NCBI RefSeq assembly: GCF_004745645.1
Contig: NZ_SRMB01000001.1
Coordinates: 372,001 to 436,000 of the forward strand
DNA from: Hymenobacter metallicola
Lineage (GTDB): Bacteria > Bacteroidota > Bacteroidia > Cytophagales > Hymenobacteraceae
DNA: 64,000 bases
Direction: 5' to 3'
Numbering within the stretch: the first letter of the stretch is position 1; the number at the start of each line of letters is the position of its first letter. The notes below the pieces were generated by a model. The model had not been told where the DNA came from. It saw only the letters and a list, made by a program, of their open reading frames with translations, and did not search any database. A program made the position numbers and the translations under genes. This document shows, piece by piece, positions 31,532-40,118 of this stretch.

Positions 31532-32433
31532 ATTCTCTACTTCCCGCCACCCCGCCTCAGCACCCTACTTTGCTGGTCATATCCGGCCCCACAGCCGTGG
31601 GCAAAACGGCCCTGTGCGTAGAACTGGCCCAGCACTACCAGACCGACATCATTTCCGCCGACTCCCGCCAGTTCTTCCGGGAGCTGAGCATTGGTACGGC
31701 CAAGCCCACGCCGGCCGAAATGCAGGGTGTGCAACACCATTTCATCGACTCGCACAGCATCACGGAGGACTACAATGCCGGGCGTTTTGAGGTTGACTGC
31801 CTGGCGCTGCTGGCGGAGCTGTTTCAGGAGAAGAAACTGGTTATTCTGACCGGGGGGTCGGGCCTCTACCTGCAGGCAGTAACCGAGGGCTTGGATGAAA
31901 TGCCCCTGGCCGACCTGGCCGTGCGGGCCGCTTTGCAGCAGGAGCTGGCCGAGCACGGCTTGCCGCCCTTGGTGGCCGAGCTGCAGCGCCTCGACCCGGT
32001 TACCTACGCCCGCATCGACCGGCAAAACCACCAGCGCGTGGTGCGGGCCCTGGAAGTGACGCGCAGCACGGGCCAGCCGTTTTCGAGCTTCCACACGCCC
32101 AAAGTAGCCAAGGAGCGGCCCTTTCAAACCATCAAGATTGCCCTGAGCCGCGACCGGGAAGAGCTTTATCAGCGCATCGACCAACGGGTGGAGCAGATGC
32201 TGGCAGCCGGCCTGCTGGAAGAGGCAACAGCCTTGCTGCCCTACCGCCACCACAACGCCCTGCAAACCGTGGGCTACCAGGAAATATTCGATTACCTCGA
32301 CGGCCTGCACGACTGGCCCGAGGCCGTGCGCCTACTCAAGCGCAACACCCGCCACTACGCCAAGCGCCAGCTCACCTGGCTCCGCCGCGACCCGGAGTAT
32401 CAGTGGGTGCACCCCGAGGCGGTGAAATGGTGA
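31528..32433 (+). CDS. miaA: tRNA dimethylallyltransferase
   Basis: 301 residues from the ATG at 31528. The P-loop is GPTAVGKT (about residues 17-24), the tRNA-recognition motif is DSRQFFRELSIGTAKPT, and LTGGSGLYLQAVTEGLDEMP and the RQNHQRVVRALEVTRSTGQP motif follow. The C-terminus RNTRHYAKRQLTWLRRD is the MiaA end motif. It puts a dimethylallyl group on A37 of tRNAs reading U-starting codons. It overlaps the preceding glycosyltransferase by 4 bases. Confidence 0.96.
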   Translation: MNSLLPATPPQHPTLLVISGPTAVGKTALCVELAQHYQTDIISADSRQFFRELSIGTAKPTPAEMQGVQHHFIDSHSITEDYNAGRFEVDCLALLAELFQEKKLVILTGGSGLYLQAVTEGLDEMPLADLAVRAALQQELAEHGLPPLVAELQRLDPVTYARIDRQNHQRVVRALEVTRSTGQPFSSFHTPKVAKERPFQTIKIALSRDREELYQRIDQRVEQMLAAGLLEEATALLPYRHHNALQTVGYQEIFDYLDGLHDWPEAVRLLKRNTRHYAKRQLTWLRRDPEYQWVHPEAVKW

Positions 32434-32469
32434 AACGGGGTGTTGTTGTTCGAGCGGCGCCATTTTACC

Positions 32470-32604
32470 TGTCCTTGCGAGCAAGCATGACGAAGCCATC
32501 CGGCCTCTGCGAAGTACGACTCGAAAAAGCCCCTTACTGCCGCGTGGAGTAAGGGGCTTTTCAGTGAAGGAAGCTTTCCGCATTTCAGAGGCCGGATGGC
32601 TTCG
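32470..32604. repeat. Nested palindromic element with built-in terminator, copy 1
   Basis: CGAAGCCATCCGGCCTCTG (32491-32509) has a perfect 19-base inverse at 32586-32604. Inside, AAAAGCCCCTTACT (32525-32538) pairs with AGTAAGGGGCTTTT (32548-32561) as a bidirectional terminator between convergent miaA and pfkA. The left flank TGTCCTTGCGAGC resembles the left flank of copy 2 at 48714-48874. It is a dispersed repeat, MITE-like. Confidence 0.75.
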
Positions 32605-32672
32605 TGCCACAAGTAAAACAGCGTTAGCGCGGTGAGAATAGAGAACTCACTCAAGTACTAACTCATTCACCG

Positions 32673-33647
32673 CTACACCGAGAGAATCTCGACCATGCGC
32701 ATGAAGGTCTGGTTGATAAGCTTCTTTTTGTGAATCGTGTCGGAGAAGGGGGTGTAGACCAGCTTGCGGTCCACGATGCCGGCCATCACGTTGCGCATGC
32801 CGTTCATGAGGCCTTCCACGGCGGCAATGCCGATCTGGGAACCCAGCAGGCGGTCGGCGGCGGTGGGGGAGCCCCCGCGCTGCACGTGGCCGATGATGGT
32901 CACGCGGGTATCGAGCTCGGGAATGGCTTCCTTCACTTGTTTGGCGACGGCGTGGGAGTTGCCTTCCTCGTCGCCCTCGGCTACCACCACGATAAAGGAG
33001 GTTTTGGAGCGTTTCCAGCCCCGCTGCAAGGTCTCAATGACGGCCTCAGTCGACATCTGGGTTTCGGGAATCATCACGATTTCGGCCCCGCCCCCGATGG
33101 CGCAGGGAATGGCGATGTAGCCCGAGTCGCGGCCCATTACTTCAATAAAGAAGCAGCGGTCGTGCGAGTCGGCCGTGTCCCGAATCTTATCAATGGCCTC
33201 CAGGGCCGTGTTTACAGCCGTGTCGTAGCCGATGGTATAGTCCGTGCCGTAGAGGTCGTTGTCGATGGTGCCGGGGGCACCCACGGTCGGAATACCAAAC
33301 TCCTGCTCGAAAATAGTTGCCCCAGTGAACGTGCCGTTGCCGCCAATGGCGACCAGGCCGTCGATGCCGTTGTTGACCAGCTGGTCGAAGGCCTGCTGCC
33401 GGCCTTCCTTGGTCAGGAATTTCTGGCTGCGGGCCGATTTGAGAATGGTGCCGCCTTTCTGCACGGTGTTGGCCACGGAAGCCGAGTCGAGCTTCACAAA
33501 TTCGCCTTTAATCATGCCGCTGTAGCCACGCATGATGCCATACACCTCAATGCCGTGGTACACGGCCGTGCGCACCACGGCCCGGATGCAGGCGTTCATA
33601 CCCGGCGAATCGCCGCCGCTGGTGAAAACTGCAATACGTTTCATCAT
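32673..33647 (-). CDS. pfkA: ATP-dependent 6-phosphofructokinase
   Basis: 324 residues. The motifs are FTSGGDSPGMNA near residue 10, VAIGGNGTFTGA at about 100, GAPGTIDNDL with the catalytic Asp, IEVMGRDSGYIA and GHVQRGGSPTAAD. The glycine after the Asn in GGNGTF (position 104 of E. coli) marks an ATP enzyme and not a pyrophosphate one. The usual Asp at the preceding position is Asn here. It catalyses the committed step of glycolysis in the cytosol. It is a single gene; a divergent TerB-like gene lies upstream. Confidence 0.95.
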   Translation of the reverse strand: MMKRIAVFTSGGDSPGMNACIRAVVRTAVYHGIEVYGIMRGYSGMIKGEFVKLDSASVANTVQKGGTILKSARSQKFLTKEGRQQAFDQLVNNGIDGLVAIGGNGTFTGATIFEQEFGIPTVGAPGTIDNDLYGTDYTIGYDTAVNTALEAIDKIRDTADSHDRCFFIEVMGRDSGYIAIPCAIGGGAEIVMIPETQMSTEAVIETLQRGWKRSKTSFIVVVAEGDEEGNSHAVAKQVKEAIPELDTRVTIIGHVQRGGSPTAADRLLGSQIGIAAVEGLMNGMRNVMAGIVDRKLVYTPFSDTIHKKKLINQTFMRMVEILSV

Positions 33648-33894
33648 AATTCAGGTAATCGGAACTGCCCAGTGCGGGCGGGGCAAAGGTGATAAATCCA
33701 AATTGAAAACAAAGCCTTCGAAGTCAGGAAAGGCAAAAAACAGCGCAGATTATTGGTGCGGTCTGGCTCTTTTTTTTAGAACTGCGTATTGCAGAAAAGC
33801 CCCCTGCCGAGTATCTTAACCCCCCCACAGCTGCCTAGTTTGCGGCCTAGCGGGGCCTGTTCTTTTCTTCACCGTTACTTAAGCAACGCCGTAT

Positions 33895-34353
33895 ATGTTT
33901 GGCTTTTTTGAAAACGAGCAAACCAAGAAAGTAAAGAGCCACCTCATGAATCTGGCAGCGTTGGCCAAAGCCGACGGTCATATTGATGAGCGGGAAATGA
34001 GCTTCATCGTAGCGGTAGGGAAGAAGAACGGCATGCGGGCGGATGATGTACGCACCATAGTGGCTAACTCGGGCAACGTGAACCTGGTGCTGCCCGACAA
34101 CGACTCTGAGCGGTTCGACCAGATTTTCGACCTCGTAGATATGATGCTGGCCGACGGCATTGTCGATGACCACGAAATGGACTTCTGCATTGATATGGCC
34201 GAAAAGCTGGGTTTCCGCAAAGCCATTGTGGGCGTGCTGGTGCGCAAAATTTCGGTGGGCGTAAAGGATGGTCTACCCCGGGAGCAAATCAAAACCGAGT
34301 CGGAATCCTTTCTGAACTACAACGGCACTCACCCCAAAGGCACCGGCCTGTAG
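33895..34353 (+). CDS. TerB-like acidic protein
   Basis: 152 residues. All-helical with repeated acidic motifs: LAKADGHIDEREMSFI (about 24-39) and LADGIVDDHEMDFC (about 84-97), the D-G-x-(I/V)-D-x-x-E pattern of TerB-fold metal sites. TerB proteins, known from tellurite resistance, appear in many bacteria as small cytosolic scaffolds near membranes or stress genes. No ter genes are near, so tellurite resistance should not be inferred. The stop is 3 bases before the end of the convergent aminotransferase gene. Confidence 0.85.
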   Translation: MFGFFENEQTKKVKSHLMNLAALAKADGHIDEREMSFIVAVGKKNGMRADDVRTIVANSGNVNLVLPDNDSERFDQIFDLVDMMLADGIVDDHEMDFCIDMAEKLGFRKAIVGVLVRKISVGVKDGLPREQIKTESESFLNYNGTHPKGTGL

Positions 34354-34356
34354 GGG

Positions 34357-35559
34357 CTAGCTTTGCTGCCCCGTGACGTGCGCTATGGCCCGCAGCAGGG
34401 CCGCGCAGCTTTCCTCGATTTCGGCGGCCGAAATTGTAAGGGGCGGCGCAATTCGCAAAGAGTTGTCACAGAACAGGAACCAGTCGGTCAGGATGCCTTC
34501 GTGTGCCAGGGCGTGGTCGATGATGGGCTTGAGTACCGCGAAGGAGTCGAATTCCACGGCCAGCAGCAGGCCGTGGCCCCGGATGCCGCGAATAGCCGAG
34601 TGCTGCAGAAGCCGCCGAAACAGAGCGGCTTTTTCGTGCACGCCCGCCAGCAGATTTTCCTCCTGAATAACCCGCAGGGTGGCAAGTGAGGCCGCGCACG
34701 ACACCGGATGGCCCCCAAACGTGGTGCAGTGCCCCAGGATGGGGTTGGTCTTGAAGCCCGCCATCATTTCCTGGGACGAAATAAAAGCCCCGATGGGCAT
34801 GCCGCCGCCCATGCCCTTGGCGCACACCAGGATATCGGGCGTAACCCCAAACTGCTCGAAAGCCCAGAACGAGCCGGTCCGCCCAAAGCCGCACTGGATT
34901 TCATCCAGGATCAGCAGGGCGCCAACCTGCCGGCAGCGTTGCCGCAGGGCTGGCAGGTAGCCCGGCCGCGGTACCCGCACGCCCGCCTCACCCTGCACCG
35001 TTTCGATGACCACGGCGGCGGTGCGCTCGGTAATCAGCTCCAGGTCGGCCAGGTCGTTGTAATGGATGTGGCGCACATCGGGTAGCAGGGGCCGGTAGCT
35101 GTTTTTGAAGCTCTCGGAGCCCGTAATGGACAGGGCGCCGTGGGTGGAGCCGTGGTAAGCGTTATGGCAGGAAATCAGCTCGGTGCGGCCGGTGTGGCGC
35201 TTGGCCAGCTTCAGCGCGCCCTCAATGGCTTCGGCCCCGGAATTGGTAAAGTAGACGCTGTCGAGGTGCTCGGGCAGGGTTTGGTGCAGGGCATAGGCCA
35301 GCTCGGCTGGCGGGGCCTGCACCAGCTCGCCGTACACCATCAGGTGCAGGTATTTATCCAGTTGATTCTGAATGGCCTGCAGCACGCGCGGGTGACGGTG
35401 GCCTACGTTGCTCACCCCGATGCCCGAAATCAAATCCAGGTAACGGCGGCCGTCGGTGCCATACATATACACGCCCTCAGCCCGCTCAATTTCGAGGAGC
35501 AAGGGAAAGTCGGACGTTTGGGCCTGGTAGCGAAGAAACAGCTGGCGCGGAGTAAGCAT
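34357..35559 (-). CDS. Class III PLP aminotransferase (ArgD-like)
   Basis: I start at the ATG at 35559 (400 residues), which lies just after a TACCTTTG box; a TTG four codons upstream is also in frame. Motifs: YLDLISGIGVSNVGHRHPRV at the N-terminus, FTNSGAEAIEGALKLAKR (phosphate-binding), AVVIETVQGEAGVRVP, LILDEIQCGFGRTG, and CAKGMGGGMPIGAF with the PLP lysine. The family includes acetylornithine and ornithine aminotransferases. No arginine genes are near, so the substrate is open. It is cytosolic, a single gene. Confidence 0.9.
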   Translation of the reverse strand: MLTPRQLFLRYQAQTSDFPLLLEIERAEGVYMYGTDGRRYLDLISGIGVSNVGHRHPRVLQAIQNQLDKYLHLMVYGELVQAPPAELAYALHQTLPEHLDSVYFTNSGAEAIEGALKLAKRHTGRTELISCHNAYHGSTHGALSITGSESFKNSYRPLLPDVRHIHYNDLADLELITERTAAVVIETVQGEAGVRVPRPGYLPALRQRCRQVGALLILDEIQCGFGRTGSFWAFEQFGVTPDILVCAKGMGGGMPIGAFISSQEMMAGFKTNPILGHCTTFGGHPVSCAASLATLRVIQEENLLAGVHEKAALFRRLLQHSAIRGIRGHGLLLAVEFDSFAVLKPIIDHALAHEGILTDWFLFCDNSLRIAPPLTISAAEIEESCAALLRAIAHVTGQQS

Positions 35560-35588
35560 ACGGGTAGACAATAGGCAAATTCGGGCTG

Positions 35589-35596
35589 CAAAGGTA
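35589..35596 (-). promoter_or_regulatory. Candidate -7 box (TACCTTTG) for the class III aminotransferase
   Basis: Exact match on the minus strand, 30 bases before the ATG at 35559. It supports that start over the upstream TTG. Confidence 0.6.
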
Positions 35597-35691
35597 CGCA
35601 GACTCCCAGCAGCAAAAACCAGGTTAGGCTAAGATGGAGCTAGAAGCCCTATCTATTCAGCCTCTCGGTATCCTAACCCGCCAGACAGCAC

Positions 35692-35717
35692 AAAAGACTG
35701 CCGAGGCAGTCTTTTTT
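35692..35717. terminator. Bidirectional hairpin terminator after the Spy-like gene
   Basis: AAAAGACTGCC and GGCAGTCTTTTTT form a tight stem with A- and T-rich flanks. It lies 21 bases past the end of the Spy-like gene at 35738. Confidence 0.85.
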
Positions 35718-35737
35718 AGGCTTGAAGCAGGAAAAGA

Positions 35738-36247
35738 TCAGTCTTCCGGCGGACCGGTAAACTGTCCGGCGCCGGCGGTGCTGCCGCGGCGGTCGGCCAC
35801 GCGCCTAAGGACTTCCTTGGTGAAGTCCCGCTCGGCAATAAAGAGCTTGCCAACCTGGCGAATTGAAAGCACTTTCTGGAATTTGTCGAAGTACTCTTTT
35901 TCCAGGTTCACCTCGTTTTGGCGCAAAGCCAAGGCCTGGGTCAGGTTGTCCTTAATCTGCTGATCGGTGAGGCCGTCGGGGTTTTCGGTGCGCAGCTGCC
36001 GCATGCGGCGGGCCACGTCGCGGCGCTTGTCCGAAAACTCGTTGTACACGGGCCAGAAGCGTTGGGCCTGGTCTTGCGTCAGGGCAATTTTATCGGTCAG
36101 ATAGGCAATTTTCGCGTTTTCCAGCTGGCTGAGTCGACCACCCGGGCGGCGGCCCCCCGGGCCACCCAGCCCGCCCTGGGCCAGGCCCGGGCTGTGCACG
36201 GCTGCCAAAAGCAATACGGCCAGAACGCTACGGAGAAGGTATTTCAT
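35738..36247 (-). CDS. Spy/CpxP-like periplasmic protein (LTxxQ)
   Basis: The ATG at 36247 gives 169 residues. A signal peptide (MKYLLRSVLAVLLLAAVHSP, then GLAQ) precedes a Gly/Arg-rich linker and a helical body: YLTDKIALTQDQAQRFWPVY has the LTxxQ motif of the CpxP/Spy group, and QALALRQNEVNLEKEYFDKF is a long helix. Such proteins sense or chaperone misfolded envelope proteins. It is the third gene after the ECF sigma factor and a membrane protein, all on the minus strand with gaps near 30-40 bases. It is the likely periplasmic sensor of that module. Confidence 0.85.
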   Translation of the reverse strand: MKYLLRSVLAVLLLAAVHSPGLAQGGLGGPGGRRPGGRLSQLENAKIAYLTDKIALTQDQAQRFWPVYNEFSDKRRDVARRMRQLRTENPDGLTDQQIKDNLTQALALRQNEVNLEKEYFDKFQKVLSIRQVGKLFIAERDFTKEVLRRVADRRGSTAGAGQFTGPPED

Positions 36248-36284
36248 GGGAGAGGAAGGCAAAAGCAAGAAGCAAAAGTAGGAG

Positions 36285-36743
36285 TTATAAGTAGGTCTCG
36301 TCGGTGGGCTGGGCATCCAGGGCATCCTGCAGCTCATCGGGGGAGGCTTGCAGAAAGCTGTCGGTCAGGGTGTGGTCGGCGGCGGGCAGCTCGGCCAAAT
36401 CGGTCAGGCTCACGCGCGAGTCGGTGGCTAGCAGATACTGGACCATTTCCGTACGGGGCACCGCTTCCAGGGCCGCTACCGAAACCGCGGTGGCGGGCGC
36501 TACGGCCGGCTGGCTCAGAAAAAAGCTGGTGGCAAAGCCGCCCAGCACCACCACCGACGCCAGGGCCGTGCGCAGCGGCAGCGGCAGAGCGGAAAGCCAA
36601 CCCAGCAGGGCCGCCTCCCGGGCCGCTTCGGGCTGCACCCGGGCCATAATCTGGCGGGGCAATGTGGCGAAGTAGTCGGCTGGCGGCGGAGCCAGCGGCT
36701 GGGGCCGCCGCGTGTGGTCATCCAGACGAAAAGGAGTATTCAT
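36285..36743 (-). CDS. Single-span membrane protein, likely anti-sigma factor
   Basis: 152 residues. The cytosolic N-terminus has APPPADYFATLPRQIMARVQ, a helix pattern (P.dYF..LP..i.arv) seen at the start of many Bacteroidota anti-sigma-like proteins. One membrane span follows at about 55-78 (ALASVVVLGGFATSFFLSQP), then an acidic periplasmic tail. No zinc-binding HxxxCxxC is present. The place directly after an ECF sigma gene (30-base gap) and before a Spy-like gene makes an anti-sigma role likely, but this is inferred from context. Confidence 0.7.
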   Translation of the reverse strand: MNTPFRLDDHTRRPQPLAPPPADYFATLPRQIMARVQPEAAREAALLGWLSALPLPLRTALASVVVLGGFATSFFLSQPAVAPATAVSVAALEAVPRTEMVQYLLATDSRVSLTDLAELPAADHTLTDSFLQASPDELQDALDAQPTDETYL

Positions 36744-36773
36744 AAGGCTTAGAGTCGGCTCAGGCCGAGAGGT

Positions 36774-37325
36774 TTAATCGTGGCGGGATTCTTCGTTGAC
36801 GTATTGCTCAATCTTTTTGACGGCGTGGTGGTACGAGGCTTTCAGGGCCCCTACGCTGGTGCCCGTTATGTCGGCCATCTGCTCGTAGGTTATTTCGTCG
36901 TAGTACTTCATGTTGAACACCAGCCGCTGCTTGTCGGGCAGGCGCAGAATGGCTTTCTGCAGGCGCAGCTCGATTTCGTCGCCCGCCAGGCCGGGGTCAG
37001 CCTCGACTTTCTGGGTTAGCTCGGCGGCTACGTCGTGGAGGGGCAGAAAGAACTTGCGGCGTTTGGACGACAGAAAATTCAAGCATTCATTGGTGGCAAT
37101 GCGGTAGAGCCAGGTGTAGAGCGAGGCATCCTGACGGAAGTTGCCCAAGTGGTTCCACACTTTCACAAACACATCCTGGGTCAGGTCGTCGGCATCGTCG
37201 TGGTCGATAACCATCTTGCGCACGTGCCAATACAGCTTCGACTGATACTTGCGCACCAGCTGGTTAAAGGCCACGTTACGGGTAGCAGGGTCGGCGAACT
37301 TGACGAGGATTTCCTGGTCTTCCAA
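36774..37325 (-). CDS. ECF-type RNA polymerase sigma factor
   Basis: 183 residues. Region 2 (about 20-90) has YQSKLYWHVRKMVIDHDDAD, DLTQDVFVKVWNHLGNF and YTWLYRIATNECLNFL, the core-binding and -10 helices. Region 4 (about 125-175) has LRLPDKQRLVFNMKYYDEIT, then YEQMADITGTSVGALKASYH, the -35 helix-turn-helix. The start appears to be TTG at 37325; no ATG lies upstream in frame. It heads an operon with a membrane protein and a Spy-like protein, pointing to an envelope-stress response. Confidence 0.92.
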   Translation of the reverse strand: MEDQEILVKFADPATRNVAFNQLVRKYQSKLYWHVRKMVIDHDDADDLTQDVFVKVWNHLGNFRQDASLYTWLYRIATNECLNFLSSKRRKFFLPLHDVAAELTQKVEADPGLAGDEIELRLQKAILRLPDKQRLVFNMKYYDEITYEQMADITGTSVGALKASYHHAVKKIEQYVNEESRHD

Positions 37326-37554
37326 GCAGGGGAGCGGGTTAGGAGCGGCGGGGCTGTGCCGGGTTAGAACAGGAAGGTACGCCAGGGTTTAGCAGGGGGC
37401 GCAGAAAATTTTGCGGCAGTTCCCCCGCCGCATGTACGCCGCGGGTTGTACCTTGACGAGCTGCCCTTCCCCTTACCGCGTAGGCAAGCCCGCCCGCTCT
37501 GCGCGGGGGGCGGCTTGTGCCCGGCCGTTGGGCCTCACCACTTCCGCATTCTCT

Positions 37555-38418
37555 ATGGCGTTAAAAGTTGTCCGCCGCCGCATCGTCTCAGAGCGTCTTG
37601 AGCAGGAATATCTGACCACCTACCAGCCGCTGCCCAGTCGCTTTGCCGAGCAGCTCGACCCGTTTCTGCTCTTGCACCATACCGGTCCCGAGGAACTGGA
37701 GCCCCAGGGACGGGGCCTGCCGTTTGCGCCCCACCCGCACCGGGGCTTCGAAACGGTGACCTTTGTTTTTGCCGGCGACGTGCGCCACCACGATTCCCGG
37801 GGCAATACCGGCGTTATCGGGGCCGGGGGCGTGCAGTGGATGACGGCGGGCCTGGGCATTGTGCACAGCGAGAATATTTCCCGGGAGCTGCGCGAGGCCG
37901 GCGGTAGTATCGAGTACGTGCAGCTCTGGATAAATCTGCCCGCTCGCCTGAAGCGCACCCAGCCTCGTTACCAGGGGGCGGCCGCGGCTCAGATTCCGGT
38001 GGTAGCCCTGCCCGCCGGCCACGGTTCGGTAAAGGTGGTGGCCGGGAACTGGCAGGGAGTTACGGGGCCGATAGAGTCAATTACCGGAGTGCGGGCTCTG
38101 GTGGTGGAGTTGGCAGCCGGCGGGCAGCTGCCCGCCGACGTGGAAGCGGGGCAAACCGTGCTGTTTTACGTGTTGCGCGGGGCCGTGCACGTCAATGGTC
38201 GCGACGTTGAGGGGCATACGCTGGTAGAGTTTGAGCCCGGGGATACGGGCATTCACCTGGTGGCTACGGCCCCAACGACAATTCTGCTCTGCACCGGCCA
38301 GCCCTACCACGAGCCGCTGGCCTGGCAAGGACCTTACGTCATGAATACCCAGACCGAACTGATGGAGGCCATGCGCGATTATCGGATGGGCAAGATGGGG
38401 ATGCTGTTTGATGAGTAA
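37555..38418 (+). CDS. Pirin family protein
   Basis: 287 residues from the ATG at 37555. The N-terminal cupin keeps the metal ligands: PHPHRGFETVTFVFAGDVRH (two His) and GIVHSEN (His and Glu). The C-terminal cupin is less conserved. Bacterial pirins, such as YhhW, can have quercetin 2,3-dioxygenase activity or modulate other enzymes; which applies here is unknown. It is cytosolic. The stop overlaps the start of the next ORF by 8 bases, so the two are probably coupled. Confidence 0.92.
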   Translation: MALKVVRRRIVSERLEQEYLTTYQPLPSRFAEQLDPFLLLHHTGPEELEPQGRGLPFAPHPHRGFETVTFVFAGDVRHHDSRGNTGVIGAGGVQWMTAGLGIVHSENISRELREAGGSIEYVQLWINLPARLKRTQPRYQGAAAAQIPVVALPAGHGSVKVVAGNWQGVTGPIESITGVRALVVELAAGGQLPADVEAGQTVLFYVLRGAVHVNGRDVEGHTLVEFEPGDTGIHLVATAPTTILLCTGQPYHEPLAWQGPYVMNTQTELMEAMRDYRMGKMGMLFDE

Positions 38419-39166
38419 GTTGCGGCCGGAAAAGCTTTTCCTTTTTTTCTACCCTGTCAACTCTACTTGCTGCGTGTATTTACGTCGTATCACTTTCTGG
38501 AGCACCGCGTTGAGCTTAAGCGTATTGGCTGCTTGCTCGTCTAAAGAGAACAACAACCAAGCTGCCACGAAGCCAGCCGAGCCCTTGGCGGCCGTAGCCG
38601 ATACGGATGCCGCCCCGCCGCCCGCCGCCGATTCGGGGGCTACGGCCGCAGTTTCGCTAACCGATTCTACCGGCTTGTCGCCGGAGTTTGTGCGGGGGCT
38701 GAAGGACATAGCCGGTGCCCAGAAGTATACGGTAAGCGGGAAGACCCTGGTAATGGATGCCTTTGGCTCCGCCGATTTTCCCACCGACCTGCCCGCCGGC
38801 AAAGCCGTGACCTATAGTGGCCAGCAAGGCTCCCAGACTTTCACCCTGACCGTTACGCGCCTCAACTACACCAGCATTCGGTTTGCGGCGGAAATGCTGG
38901 GTGGCAAAAATGGGCCCCAGCACGAAGAGGGCGTGGCCGACCTGAACCCCGGCTTCATCATGGCCGCCGAAGTGCCCGAGGATACCGAAAGTCAGACGGC
39001 CTACGGCGCCAGCGAGTACCTGCACGAAACGCCCACACGCAACTTCTCCATCCTGATTGGTATCGGTTCCGACGTGGACAAGGCCGAGCTGGGCGTGTAC
39101 GACGCCACCGGCAAACCCGTGGCCCAGTGGCAGGGAGTACCGACCCTGCGGCGGCTGGCCCTGTAA
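38411..39166 (+). CDS. Lipoprotein of unknown function
   Basis: The ATG at 38411 overlaps the pirin stop. From there 251 residues run, but the lipobox (SVLAACSSK) comes at about residue 43, after a basic RRITFWSTALSLSVLAAC core, so a later GTG start near 38474 is possible. After the cysteine comes a long Ala/Pro/Asp-rich linker, then a beta-rich globular domain of about 150 residues (KYTVSGKTLVMDAFGSADFP, TRLNYTSIRFAAEMLGGKNG). No family is recognised. It is probably anchored in a membrane facing the periplasm. Confidence 0.7.
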   Translation: MSKLRPEKLFLFFYPVNSTCCVYLRRITFWSTALSLSVLAACSSKENNNQAATKPAEPLAAVADTDAAPPPAADSGATAAVSLTDSTGLSPEFVRGLKDIAGAQKYTVSGKTLVMDAFGSADFPTDLPAGKAVTYSGQQGSQTFTLTVTRLNYTSIRFAAEMLGGKNGPQHEEGVADLNPGFIMAAEVPEDTESQTAYGASEYLHETPTRNFSILIGIGSDVDKAELGVYDATGKPVAQWQGVPTLRRLAL

Positions 39167-39174
39167 GCCGGCCC

Positions 39175-39903
39175 TTACTTGGTGCTGAAGGCCACGCCCA
39201 GCGTCACATTGGTATTGTCGGTGGGCTTGCCTTCCAGTACGCGGCTCTCAAACGTGTAAGTGTAGGTGCCCGTAATGGCAAAGCGCGGGCTAAACCGCAG
39301 GGCCAGGGACGTGAGCTGGGTGGCCCGGTAGTCGGCCGCGTTGGCCAGGTTCGGCTGATACAGCGTGGTGGCGTTCAGGGAAAATACCCGGTAAGAATAC
39401 ACCACCTTTAGCCGCGTCGAGCTGCGTGACACGAGCCGCTCGGTACCGCCCTGGAAATACGTGGCCTCCCGGATGAAGAGGTTGCTCACGGCCACTTCCC
39501 GCCCCAACGAGTCGGAATAAAAGGCCCAGCCCGGCCCCAGGCCCAGCTGAAACCGGTTGTCGATGCCCCGTAGGTTGCTGCGCTCGTACCCCCCGATGCC
39601 GTAGAAGCGGAACCGGCCTTTCCAGTAGTAGGGCGTCGTATTGAAAAGCCACTCGCGTTCCTTGAGCAGTCGTTCCTGCTTGCCGAACAGGAAGCTGCCC
39701 GTGACGGGGGCGCCGAAATGCAGGCCGCGTAGCAAGGTTAGAGAATGGGTAGTCGAAAACAGGGTGCGGTTGACGCCCCCGGCCGAGTACTGCCCGGCCA
39801 GCTGCCCGCTGTAACGGATCAGGGTGGTATCGGCCTGTTGGGCGCGGGCTGAATGAAAGGCGCCCAGCACCATGGCTGAGCCGAGCAGGGTACGAAACGT
39901 CAT
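39175..39903 (-). CDS. DUF481 family outer-membrane-like protein
   Basis: The ATG at 39903 gives 242 residues with a signal peptide (MTFRTLLGSAMVLGAFHSAR, then AQ). The rest is a series of amphipathic strands (YSGQLAGQYSAGGVNRTLFS, PYYWKGRFRFYGIGGYERSN, LGLGPGWAFYSDS), matching DUF481, a family of beta-barrel-like proteins, including salt-induced YdiY, of unknown role. The upstream frame to 40071 is not protein-like. A TACCTTTG box at 39935-39942 supports this start. The gene converges on the lipoprotein at 38411. Confidence 0.85.
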   Translation of the reverse strand: MTFRTLLGSAMVLGAFHSARAQQADTTLIRYSGQLAGQYSAGGVNRTLFSTTHSLTLLRGLHFGAPVTGSFLFGKQERLLKEREWLFNTTPYYWKGRFRFYGIGGYERSNLRGIDNRFQLGLGPGWAFYSDSLGREVAVSNLFIREATYFQGGTERLVSRSSTRLKVVYSYRVFSLNATTLYQPNLANAADYRATQLTSLALRFSPRFAITGTYTYTFESRVLEGKPTDNTNVTLGVAFSTK

Positions 39904-39934
39904 GAAAGCCAAGCCCCGGGGCCGTTGTGAGCGG

Positions 39935-39942
39935 CAAAGGTA
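39935..39942 (-). promoter_or_regulatory. Candidate -7 box (TACCTTTG) for the DUF481 gene
   Basis: Exact match on the minus strand, about 32 bases before the ATG at 39903. Confidence 0.6.
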
Positions 39943-40118
39943 GGACGGCCCGGGCAAAGCCGTTGGCCTTACTTGCCGGAGTTTGGCCGGCGCGCTCCGC
40001 CGGTGGTCGGCACCCATACCCAGCTCATAAGTTGTCGACTCAGCAACTTCTGTACCTTGCCGGGCCCTCATTGAGCCTGGGGCCGGCGGCTGCGGGCCGC
40101 TTATGCTACGTAATTCTC

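Noticed and set aside
33895..34353. Tellurite-resistance operon
   Set aside because: Only a TerB-like protein is present; no terC, terD or terE-like gene is near.
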